Origin: Actinomycetota bacterium
Lineage (GTDB): Bacteria; Actinomycetota; Actinomycetes; JACCUZ01
Direction of reading: 5' to 3'
Assembly: GCA_030841195.1 (NCBI GenBank)
Contig: JAVEDA010000037.1
Location: forward strand, 1 to 14,817
Length of the DNA: 14,817 nucleotides
Part shown: piece after piece, positions 6,297-12,408 of the stretch
Numbering within the stretch: position 1 is the stretch's first letter
Layout of the letters: each line of letters begins with the position of its first letter
The notes under the pieces: model-generated
Seen by the model: only the letters and a program-made list of their open reading frames with translations
Databases searched by the model: none
What the model was told of the DNA's origin: nothing
Position numbers and translations under genes: made by a program

Positions 6297-7550
6297 ATGA
6301 CCGACGAGGTGACCCAGCTGCGGCTGGTGGTGACGGTGCCCGACTTCGACGCCGCGCTGGCCTTCTACCGGGACGAGCTCGGCCTGCCCGAGGAGGCGGC
6401 CTTCAATGGCGACGGCACCCGGGTGTCGATCCTCAGCGCGGGCCGAGCCACCCTCGAGCTGGCCGACGATGGGCACGCGGCGTACGTGGATGAGGTCGAG
6501 GTGGGACGCCGGGTGGCCGGCCCGGTCCGGGTCGCGTTCGAGGTGGCTGACTCGGGCGCCGTGACCGAGCGGCTGGCCCGCGCCGGCGCCACCGTGGTGG
6601 CACCGCCGACCCTCACGCCGTGGCAGTCGCTGAACTCCCGGCTGGACGGGCCGGGCGGCCTGCACCTCACGGTCTTCGCCGACGTCCGGGACCAGCCGGC
6701 CGGCCGCACCGAGGCCGAGCTGATGGTCGGCCGGGTCGGGGCCAGGGAGCTCCTCGCCGGGCCGGTGCTGCTGGTCGAGGCCGACCCGACCTGGCCCTCG
6801 ACCGCCGCCCGGCTGCTGGCCGACGTCCGCGCGGCGCTGGGCGACCGGGCGCTGCTGGTCGAGCACGCGGGGTCGACCTCGGTGCCCGGGCTCGCGGCCA
6901 AACCGGTGATCGACCTGGTCCTCGCCGTCGCCGACCCGGCCGACGAGGAGTTGTACGTCGATGCACTGACCGACCAGGGCTACACGCTGCGGATCCGCGA
7001 GCCCGACTGGCACGAGCACCGGATGCTGCGGCTCGACGAGCCGCGGGTGAACCTGCACGTCTTCCCGCTCGGCTCGGTCGAGATCGACCGGATGCTCTTC
7101 TTCCGGGACCACCTGCGCGCCGACCCGGACGACCGGGCGCTGTACGAGCGCACCAAGCGGGGCCTGGCCCGGCGCTCCTGGGAGGTCGTGCAGCACTACG
7201 CCGACGCCAAGGGGCCGGTCGTCGAGGACATCGTGGCCCGCGCCGGCCGGCGTACGGCCGTGTCTGTGGTCGCGGTGCACGTCCTGCTCGACGAGGACGA
7301 CGGACGGGCCGCTCCCCTCGCCCACTTGTTGGGGTTGCCGCTGCTCGACGCCCGCGATCTTCGTGCAGCCGGGGTGGACGCCGACACGGCGCCCGGCGCG
7401 CTCGCCGTCGTCGCGGCCGCCTGCCCGGCGTCGGTGCTGGTCGGCGACGTACCGACCGACGGCCTGGCCGGCAGGGTGGTGCGGGTGAGCGACCTCCCGC
7501 GGCTCGGGGTGGACGAGCTGGCGCGCGCGGTCCGCCAGCTGGCGCGCTAG
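6297..7550 (+). CDS. Three-part protein: VOC/glyoxalase domain, GrpB (UPF0157) nucleotidyltransferase-like domain, unrecognised C-terminal domain
   Basis: This 417-residue protein begins with a vicinal-oxygen-chelate fold at residues about 5-128 (VTVPDFDAALAFYRDELGL, ending GGLHLTVFADV). VOC members include glyoxalases, dioxygenases and resistance proteins. A GrpB/UPF0157 domain follows at about 150-312. Its nucleotidyltransferase-type signature is HAGSTSVPGLAAKPVIDLV at 190-208, then LHVFPLGS and the helix MLFFRDHLRADPDDRALYE. GrpB domains are often fused to CoaE in actinobacteria; no CoaE is seen here. The last 100 or so residues (from AVSVVAVHVLLDEDDGR) look alpha/beta but match no family I know. 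The ATG has GGGGAGG at 6 bases. No stop or good internal start separates the parts, so a genuine fusion is likely. The stop overlaps that of ltrA inside one CTAG. The reaction is unknown. Confidence 0.85.
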   Translation: MTDEVTQLRLVVTVPDFDAALAFYRDELGLPEEAAFNGDGTRVSILSAGRATLELADDGHAAYVDEVEVGRRVAGPVRVAFEVADSGAVTERLARAGATVVAPPTLTPWQSLNSRLDGPGGLHLTVFADVRDQPAGRTEAELMVGRVGARELLAGPVLLVEADPTWPSTAARLLADVRAALGDRALLVEHAGSTSVPGLAAKPVIDLVLAVADPADEELYVDALTDQGYTLRIREPDWHEHRMLRLDEPRVNLHVFPLGSVEIDRMLFFRDHLRADPDDRALYERTKRGLARRSWEVVQHYADAKGPVVEDIVARAGRRTAVSVVAVHVLLDEDDGRAAPLAHLLGLPLLDARDLRAAGVDADTAPGALAVVAAACPASVLVGDVPTDGLAGRVVRVSDLPRLGVDELARAVRQLAR

Positions 7551-8749
7551 CTGGCCGGGGCTGCGGTGCTGCCGGGGTCGCGGTGGATGGCGACCAGGAC
7601 CGCCGGGGGAACCGCGACCAGGACGACCACCCAGGGCAGCGGCAGCCCCAGCGGCACCAGCGCGGCGATCGCCAGGGTCGCCACGATGGCCGCCGACACC
7701 GGCACCGCGCTGGCCCGGTAGCCCTCCGCGAGCGGGGCGTGCAGCAGCCAGACCGTCGCCAGGTACAGGGCGACGGGGACGACGACGGCCATCGCCACCA
7801 GCTGGTCGGACGCCTCGACGTGGTGACTGACCGCCTCGACGGTGACCTCGAGCCCCGCGCCCAGCGCCGCCAGCGAGGCGAAGACCGCGTAGTGGCCGTA
7901 GCCCCACACGAACCCCAGCTCCCGACGTCGGGCCAGGCCGTCGCCGGCCTCCTTGAGGAAGTACATCCACCACAGGGCGAACAGCAGACAAAGGCCGCCG
8001 CCGCCCACCAGCAGCAGGTCGAGGTCCCAGCCGGTGTCCTCGACCACCACCTGCAGCGCCACGTTGGTGGCCAGGACGCACTCGCCCAGCACGATGATCG
8101 TGAACAGCCCGTATCGCTCCGCAATGTGATGCGGGTGCCAGGCCGTCATCCGGGCGCGCTCGGCCCACACCGGCACGGCGAGCTCGGCGACGGCGAGCAG
8201 CCAGAACGCCGCCAGGGCGGCGTCGTGGGGCAGCAGCAGCCGCAGTACCCACCCGACCTGCACCACCGCGATGCCCAGCACGAACCGGTGCGCGGTCTGC
8301 CGGTGCTCCGGGTCGCTGCGGGCGGCCCGGGCCCACTGGGCCAGCATCGCGACCCGCATGATGACGTAGCCGATGGTGCCGGTGAGGAAGTCCTGGCTGC
8401 CGAACGCGTCGTGGATGCCGGCGGCGAAGACCAGGACGCCCGCCATCTGCACGAGGGTGAGCAGTCGGTAGGGCACGTCGTCGGTGTCGTAGGCCGAGGC
8501 GAACCAGGTGAAGTTCATCCAGGCCCACCAGATGGCGAAGAACACCATCACGTAGCCGAGCAGCGAGTCGCCGACCCGGCCGTGCGCGAGCCCCTGCGCC
8601 AGCTCGGCCGCGACCTGGGCGACCGCCACCACGAAGGTGAGGTCGAACAGCAGCTCCAGCGGGGTGGCGACCCGGTGCTCCTCGTCGACCGGTCGGCCGG
8701 TCATCGGCACCCGCCAGCGCAGGGAGGGGAGCTGCGGCGTACTGGCCAT
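7547..8749 (-). CDS. ltrA-like: LtrA-family integral membrane protein (low temperature requirement protein A)
   Basis: The 400-residue product is hydrophobic along most of its length, with roughly 10-12 membrane segments. Two LtrA (PF06772) signatures are clear: TPLELLFDLTFVVAVAQ near residues 29-45 and ERYGLFTIIVLGE at 211-223. The name comes from a Listeria mutant with a cold-growth defect; the molecular role of the family is not established. The start at ATG 8749 has no Shine-Dalgarno. It lies 7 bases after a good -10, which fits a leaderless transcript and favours it over the internal ATG at residue 16. The gene is divergent from the SatD-like gene with an 82-bp control region. Its stop codon shares a CTAG with the convergent VOC-GrpB gene. 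Confidence 0.9.
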   Translation of the reverse strand: MASTPQLPSLRWRVPMTGRPVDEEHRVATPLELLFDLTFVVAVAQVAAELAQGLAHGRVGDSLLGYVMVFFAIWWAWMNFTWFASAYDTDDVPYRLLTLVQMAGVLVFAAGIHDAFGSQDFLTGTIGYVIMRVAMLAQWARAARSDPEHRQTAHRFVLGIAVVQVGWVLRLLLPHDAALAAFWLLAVAELAVPVWAERARMTAWHPHHIAERYGLFTIIVLGECVLATNVALQVVVEDTGWDLDLLLVGGGGLCLLFALWWMYFLKEAGDGLARRRELGFVWGYGHYAVFASLAALGAGLEVTVEAVSHHVEASDQLVAMAVVVPVALYLATVWLLHAPLAEGYRASAVPVSAAIVATLAIAALVPLGLPLPWVVVLVAVPPAVLVAIHRDPGSTAAPAS

Positions 8750-8756
8750 GGCACGG

Positions 8757-8786
8757 ACGCTAGGACATGAGCCACCACTGGGTCAA
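8757..8786 (-). promoter_or_regulatory. Promoter of ltrA, predicted leaderless
   Basis: On the minus strand TTGACC (8781-8786) is followed by an 18-base spacer and TAGCGT (8757-8762). Seven bases later comes the ATG at 8749. That spacing puts the transcription start at or next to the start codon. No Shine-Dalgarno is present, which agrees. Confidence 0.6.
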
Positions 8787-8796
8787 CGGCTGACCC
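8780..8796. promoter_or_regulatory. Inverted repeat between divergent promoters, candidate operator
   Basis: GGGTCA-ACGGC-TGACCC is a perfect 6-bp inverted repeat with a 5-base centre. It covers the -35 of the ltrA promoter and abuts the -35 of the SatD-like gene (8797-8802). A dimeric regulator bound here could control both genes. The HTH-containing SatD-like protein itself is one candidate. The symmetry is seen; the binding is inferred. Confidence 0.45.
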
Positions 8797-8825
8797 TTGA
8801 CTCAGCCCTATCAAGGCCATAGCCT
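8797..8825 (+). promoter_or_regulatory. Promoter of the SatD-like gene, predicted leaderless
   Basis: TTGACT at 8797-8802, a 17-base spacer and TAGCCT at 8820-8825 form the best promoter in the window. Six bases separate the -10 from the ATG at 8832, so the predicted transcription start is the A of the start codon. There is no Shine-Dalgarno. Confidence 0.7.
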
Positions 8826-8831
8826 TGCCGG

Positions 8832-9434
8832 ATGTTCGTGCTCACCGTCGACCAGCAGCACTCCCGGCGTACCGCGGACCGGGTCGAGGCCCTGCTGCGG
8901 GACCTGGCCGACCGCCACGGAGACCTGGTACGCCCGTTCGAGCGCACCGCGGGCGACGAGGTGCAGGCCGTGGTCGAGCGCCCGGAAATCGTCGTGGACC
9001 TGACCTTGCTGCTGGTCCGGGAGCGGGCCTGGAGCGTCGGCATCGGGGTCGGCGCGGTCGACCTGCCGATGCCGGCCAGCACCCGGGCCGGCTCCGGTGC
9101 GGCCTTCGTGCACGCTCGGACGGCGGTGACCGCGGCCAAGACGCGCAGCACCGGGCTCGCAGTGGTCGGCCCGGACGATGTGTCGACCCGCCGGGCGCAG
9201 ACCGGGCTGGACCTGGTGGCCGCGTTGCTGCAGCGCCGCACCGACCGTGGGGTCGAGGCCGCCGCCCTGGCCCGCCAGGGCCTCAGCCAGCTCGAGGTCG
9301 CCCGCCGCCTCGGCGTCACCAAGCAGGCCGTGTCGCAACGGCTGCAGGCCGCCGACTGGCACCTCGAGGCTCCCGGCCGCGAGCTGGCCGGCTACCTGCT
9401 GTCCGTGGCGGATGGCACAGTGTCCGGATCATGA
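8832..9434 (+). CDS. SatD-like protein with C-terminal helix-turn-helix
   Basis: The 200-residue product begins MFVLTVDQQHSRRTADRVE. It carries the SatD-type core with FERTAGDEVQAVVERP, then VGIGVGAVDLPMPASTRAG and AFVHARTAV. The GDE segment recalls nucleotide-cyclase-like folds, but no catalytic pair is evident. A helix-turn-helix follows at about 151-176 (LSQLEVARRLGVTKQAVSQ), suggesting DNA binding. SatD was named in the Streptococcus mutans acid-tolerance (sat) operon; its biochemical function is unknown. The last four bases, ATGA, also start the next gene, indicating translational coupling with the membrane protein. It is divergent from ltrA and could regulate both through the inverted repeat at 8780-8796. 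Family assignment is good; a regulatory role is inference. Confidence 0.8.
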   Translation: MFVLTVDQQHSRRTADRVEALLRDLADRHGDLVRPFERTAGDEVQAVVERPEIVVDLTLLLVRERAWSVGIGVGAVDLPMPASTRAGSGAAFVHARTAVTAAKTRSTGLAVVGPDDVSTRRAQTGLDLVAALLQRRTDRGVEAAALARQGLSQLEVARRLGVTKQAVSQRLQAADWHLEAPGRELAGYLLSVADGTVSGS

Positions 9435-10045
9435 TCGTCTCCGCCCTCGTCCTGCTCCTGCTCGCCGCGGCCGCCCCCATGGCCGACCGACCGCTGCGTC
9501 GGATCGTCGCCGACCCGGTCCTCCCGGTCGCGGTCCTCGCCGCCGCCCTGCTGGCCGCCGCGGCTGCCCTGGCGGCGGCTGCCGACGACGTGTCGGGCTG
9601 GCAGCGGGCGGTCGCCGCCGTGCTGGGGGTGCTGGTAGCGGTGACGGCCGGCAGCCACGTGGTGCGGGCAGTGTTCCGGCTGACCCGCCGCGAGGTCCGG
9701 CCGGGCCGGCCGGGGGCGGTGCCCGCTGCTGCCGCGCCGCCGGGCGCGACGGCGCCGACCGGCGAGCTGCCGCTGGACCTGGAGTCGCCGGTCTCGGTGC
9801 TCCGTGGCGGCGCCTGGATCGGCTACCTCGAACGCGGCGCGGTGGCCGCCACCCTGCTCGCGTCCTTCCCCGAGGGGCTGGCGCTGGTGCTGGCGGTCAA
9901 GGGGGTCGGCCGCTACCCCGAGCTGCGGGACGCCGGCAGCGGCGGCCGGGCCGGCGCGGACGCACCCGAGGAGTTCATCATCGGCACCCTGGCCAGCCTG
10001 CTCTGGGCGGCCGCCGCCGCGGGTACTGCCGCGCTGCTGCGCTGA
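9431..10045 (+). CDS. Small membrane protein, SatD partner (resembles the C-terminal part of DUF3307 proteins)
   Basis: This 204-residue protein has hydrophobic segments at about 2-18, 27-50, 60-76, 135-155 and 182-203. A Pro/Ala-rich linker near 95-118 separates the halves. The C-terminal half has GYLERGAVAATLL (131-143), LVLAVKGVGRYPEL, and EEFIIGTLASLLWA (180-193). This pattern (ER..., VxAVKxxxRxxEL, xxFIIGTLxS) recalls the end of DUF3307 membrane proteins, which often neighbour SatD genes. The ATG overlaps the SatD-like stop codon (ATGA), so the two are almost certainly one operon. Its function is unknown. The resemblance to DUF3307 is from memory of motifs and needs a profile search. Confidence 0.7.
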   Translation: MIVSALVLLLLAAAAPMADRPLRRIVADPVLPVAVLAAALLAAAAALAAAADDVSGWQRAVAAVLGVLVAVTAGSHVVRAVFRLTRREVRPGRPGAVPAAAAPPGATAPTGELPLDLESPVSVLRGGAWIGYLERGAVAATLLASFPEGLALVLAVKGVGRYPELRDAGSGGRAGADAPEEFIIGTLASLLWAAAAAGTAALLR

Positions 10046-10080
10046 CCGGGCCGCGACCGCCGACTACCGCCGACCGGCGC

Positions 10081-10099
10081 TACCTCTACGTACCTCTAC
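10081..10099 (+). repeat. Two copies of TACCTCTAC spaced 10 bp apart
   Basis: The 9-mer occurs at 10081-10089 and 10091-10099, one helical turn apart, immediately upstream of the epimerase start codon. The second copy runs into the proposed -10 (TACCGT). It may be a binding site for a regulator of that gene or simply a short tandem duplication. Confidence 0.5.
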
Positions 10100-10102
10100 C
10101 GT
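10097..10102 (+). promoter_or_regulatory. Candidate -10 of the epimerase gene, predicted leaderless
   Basis: TACCGT fits TAnnnT and ends 6 bases before the ATG at 10109. There is no Shine-Dalgarno. No -35-like sequence is present at 17-18 bases upstream, so the promoter would need an activator or be weak. Confidence 0.4.
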
Positions 10103-10108
10103 GTCGGC

Positions 10109-11095
10109 ATGCGCATCCTGATGATCGGCGGCACCCGCTTCATCGGCCGGCACGTGGTGACCGCCGCGCTGGCCCGCGGCCACGACGTCACGCTGTTCCA
10201 CCGCGGTCGCACCGGCCCGGACCTGTTCCCCGAGGTCGAGCACCGGCTCGGCGACCGCGACGGCGACCTGTCGACGCTGGCCGACGGTGAGTGGGACGCG
10301 ACCGTCGACACCTGTGCCTACTTCCCGCGGCAGGTGCAGATCCTGGCCGACGCGCTCGGCGACCGCGGCGGCCACCATCTGCTGGTGTCCAGCGTCTCGG
10401 CGTACGCCGCGCCGGAGGGTCCTGGCCTGACCGAGGACTCGCCGCTCGCCGAGCTCGACGACCCGACCGTCGAGGTGGTCACCGACCAGACGTACGGCGG
10501 GTTGAAGGTGCTGTGCGAGCGCGCGGCGGTGGACCGGCACGGCCCGGACACCCTGCTGGTGCGACCGACGTACGTCGTGGGGCCGGACGACTACACCTGG
10601 CGGTTCCCGTGGTGGGTGGCCCGGCTGGCCCGCGGCGGCGAGGTCCTGGCCCCGGGGCCGGAGGACGCGCCGGCCCAGGTCATCGACGTCCGGGACATGG
10701 CCGCCTGGATGGTGGGGCTGCTCGAGCAGGACCTGTCCGGGGCGTTCCACGCGGTCAGCCCGGAGCCGGTGTTCACCTGGCGGCAGCAGCTCGAGGCGAT
10801 CGCCGGTGCGGTCGGGCCCGAGGGCACCACGCTGACCTGGATGGACGAGGAGTTCGTGACCGCTGCCGGACTGGCGCCCGGGACGCTGCCGCTGTGGAGC
10901 GGCGACGACCCGGACGTCTGGATGATGGCCGCCGACCCGGCCAAGGCATACGGCACCGGCCTGTCCCCGCGGCCGCTCGCGGAGACGGCGCGGGACACGC
11001 TGGCCTGGATCCGCTCGGTGCCGGAGCCGGCCGACGCCGGGCTGGCACCGGACCGGGAGCGCGAGCTGCTCGCCGCCTGGCACGCCCGCGGCTGA
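10109..11095 (+). CDS. NAD-dependent epimerase/dehydratase-type extended SDR
   Basis: This 328-residue protein has the extended SDR Rossmann fold. The nucleotide-binding loop is GGTRFIG at residues 7-13, a variant of GxxGxxG. A catalytic Ser region (LLVSSVSAY) is followed by Tyr129 and Lys133 in YGGLK, the YxxxK pair. VRPTYVVGPDDY and VIDVRDMAAWM are typical of epimerase/reductase relatives. The C-terminal half is substrate-binding and not diagnostic. Related proteins include chloroplast RNA-binding/isoflavone-reductase-like SDRs, so sugar epimerase activity should not be assumed. It lies 63 bases after the SatD partner with its own -10 candidate, and converges with the copper monooxygenase gene (13 bases). 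Confidence 0.88.
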   Translation: MRILMIGGTRFIGRHVVTAALARGHDVTLFHRGRTGPDLFPEVEHRLGDRDGDLSTLADGEWDATVDTCAYFPRQVQILADALGDRGGHHLLVSSVSAYAAPEGPGLTEDSPLAELDDPTVEVVTDQTYGGLKVLCERAAVDRHGPDTLLVRPTYVVGPDDYTWRFPWWVARLARGGEVLAPGPEDAPAQVIDVRDMAAWMVGLLEQDLSGAFHAVSPEPVFTWRQQLEAIAGAVGPEGTTLTWMDEEFVTAAGLAPGTLPLWSGDDPDVWMMAADPAKAYGTGLSPRPLAETARDTLAWIRSVPEPADAGLAPDRERELLAAWHARG

Positions 11096-11101
11096 CCCCG
11101 C

Positions 11102-11122
11102 GCACCGATCAGCTGTCGGTGT
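11102..11122. terminator. Hairpin between convergent genes, possible bidirectional terminator
   Basis: CACCGA at 11103-11108 pairs with TCGGTG at 11116-11121. In plus-strand RNA two G.U pairs (11102/11122 and 11109/11115) extend the stem to eight pairs around a 5-base loop. The stem starts 7 bases after the epimerase stop and overlaps the stop codon of the convergent copper monooxygenase gene (11109-11111). No U-run follows. Confidence 0.45.
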
Positions 11123-12314
11123 ACATGACGATGCCGAGACACATCTCGTCGGAGGTGCCTTCGCCCCAGGTGACGTAGCGCGGCTGCTCGTCCTCGAGCT
11201 CGGGCAGCTGGCTGCGCAGGGTCGCGTCGTGGGTGCAGGTGACCCGCAAGGTGTCGCCGGCTCGCACCTGGGCCGGCCGCTTCAGCGGGGTCGCGCCCTG
11301 GTTGTCGAAGTCCCAGACCGGCCGGTCGAGCAGCGTCCGCTCGCGCGGGCCGCCGGGGTCGAGGGTCACCGAAATCGACCGGCCGAGCAGGTGCATGTGC
11401 CCGGCCACCGCCCGGACCGTCAAGTCCCCGCCGACCCGGCGGTCGCAGTGCTGGGTGTTGCCGGCCCGCGGGTTGGTGAAGCTGCCGCCGCAGAGGAGCT
11501 GCAGGCCGGCGACAGTGCGCCCCGAGTTCGGCCCGAACCGCGTAGTCAGGTCCGCGATGGCCCGGGACCGGTCGCACAGCAGGCCGGTCTCCCCCGGCGG
11601 GCAGGGCAGCTCGACCGGGGCGACGAGCAGCATCGTCTTGAGGGCCTTCAGCTTCGCGCCTGCGGGGGCCAGCCGGAGCCGCACCGCCGTCGAGTCCGGC
11701 GACGATCCCTCGCGCAGGTTGTAGTGGACCTGCAGGATGACCCGGCTGCCCTTCTCCAACAGCTTCCCGGTCCCTCGGCCGAAGACGGACTCGCCGCCGC
11801 CCGGCGCCCAGGCGGCCAGCCACGGCGCCGAGTCGAGGGCGCTGAGCGCGGTCGTCGTCCGGTTGGGCAGCGCGGTCCCGCCGAAGCAGGTCCAGCCGCG
11901 CCCGGCGGTCTGCGCGTCGTGCGTCTCGGCGTCGGCCACCTGGTCGGGCGGGACGGTGAACAGGATCGCGTGGTGCACGACCGCGGCGTTGCCCGGCAGC
12001 ACATCGCTGCCGGTGACGTAGCGGTCGGTGGCCAGGTGCGGGTCGAGCAGGAAGCAGTGGTAGTCGTCGTGACCGCCGGACGGCGCTGCCGGCAGGTACG
12101 GACCACCCGGCACCGTCAGGGTCCGGAACTGCTCCCCCGGCCGCAGCGCCGCGGCCGCCGCTGCCGGACTCTGTTCGGGCGCCGGGGCGCTCGCCGTCGG
12201 CACGGCGGGCTCCGGCAGGGGGTCCGCGGGGCGCGCTGCGGTGCCCGACCCCGAGCAGGCAGTCAGCAGCAGTGCCGCGGCCGCCAGCACGCCGGCAGCC
12301 CGCGGAGTCCTCAC
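11109..12314 (-). CDS. Copper type II ascorbate-dependent monooxygenase-like lipoprotein (PHM/DBH family)
   Basis: This 401-residue product starts with a lipoprotein signal peptide: basic VRTPR, a hydrophobic run, and a lipobox LTAC with Cys20. A Pro/Ala-rich linker to about residue 55 follows, so the enzyme is probably anchored outside the membrane. The rest resembles the PHM/dopamine beta-monooxygenase catalytic core, which hydroxylates C-H bonds with two copper ions, O2 and a reductant. All expected copper ligands have counterparts. The CuH set is His114-His115 (VHHAILF) and His197 (QVHYNL). The CuM set is His306/His308 (GHMHLLG) and Met391 (DEMC). Several cysteines (87, 143, 238, 247, 275, 290, 392) could form disulfides. 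GTG 12314 was chosen because the signal peptide starts there. The physiological substrate is unknown. Confidence 0.88.
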   Translation of the reverse strand: MRTPRAAGVLAAAALLLTACSGSGTAARPADPLPEPAVPTASAPAPEQSPAAAAAALRPGEQFRTLTVPGGPYLPAAPSGGHDDYHCFLLDPHLATDRYVTGSDVLPGNAAVVHHAILFTVPPDQVADAETHDAQTAGRGWTCFGGTALPNRTTTALSALDSAPWLAAWAPGGGESVFGRGTGKLLEKGSRVILQVHYNLREGSSPDSTAVRLRLAPAGAKLKALKTMLLVAPVELPCPPGETGLLCDRSRAIADLTTRFGPNSGRTVAGLQLLCGGSFTNPRAGNTQHCDRRVGGDLTVRAVAGHMHLLGRSISVTLDPGGPRERTLLDRPVWDFDNQGATPLKRPAQVRAGDTLRVTCTHDATLRSQLPELEDEQPRYVTWGEGTSDEMCLGIVMYTDS

Positions 12315-12320
12315 CGGGCA

Positions 12321-12343
12321 AGAGTAGGCGGCGCGTGGGCGCC
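12321..12343 (-). promoter_or_regulatory. Candidate leaderless -10 and inverted repeat upstream of the copper monooxygenase gene
   Basis: On the minus strand TACTCT (12321-12326) ends 6 bases before the GTG start at 12314, and no Shine-Dalgarno is present. A perfect GGCGC-GTGG-GCGCC inverted repeat at 12330-12343 occupies what would be the spacer, and no -35 match is seen. That layout could suit regulator binding, but 5-bp GC-only arms are easily found by chance here. Confidence 0.35.
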
Positions 12344-12408
12344 GGAGGCTTTCCTCGGCGATAACCGGGTAGGACGGCGGCGTCCAGATTCCTGCCGAGG
12401 AGCCCCCC

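Noticed and set aside
6296..6299. Overlapping divergent start codons (CAT/ATG) for acVLRF1 and the VOC-GrpB gene
   Set aside because: The upstream ATG for acVLRF1 has no Shine-Dalgarno, and its added 16 residues look unlike the family. GTG 6250 with AGGGGAG is the better start.
7590..7624. Direct repeat GCGACCAGGAC (7590-7600 and 7614-7624)
   Set aside because: It lies in the ltrA coding region and encodes the same short hydrophobic motif (VLVA) twice; codon bias explains it.
6108..8528. 806-codon minus-strand frame opposite the VOC-GrpB gene and running through ltrA
   Set aside because: It has no domain content and conflicts with three recognised proteins; GC-rich DNA commonly lacks stops in such frames.
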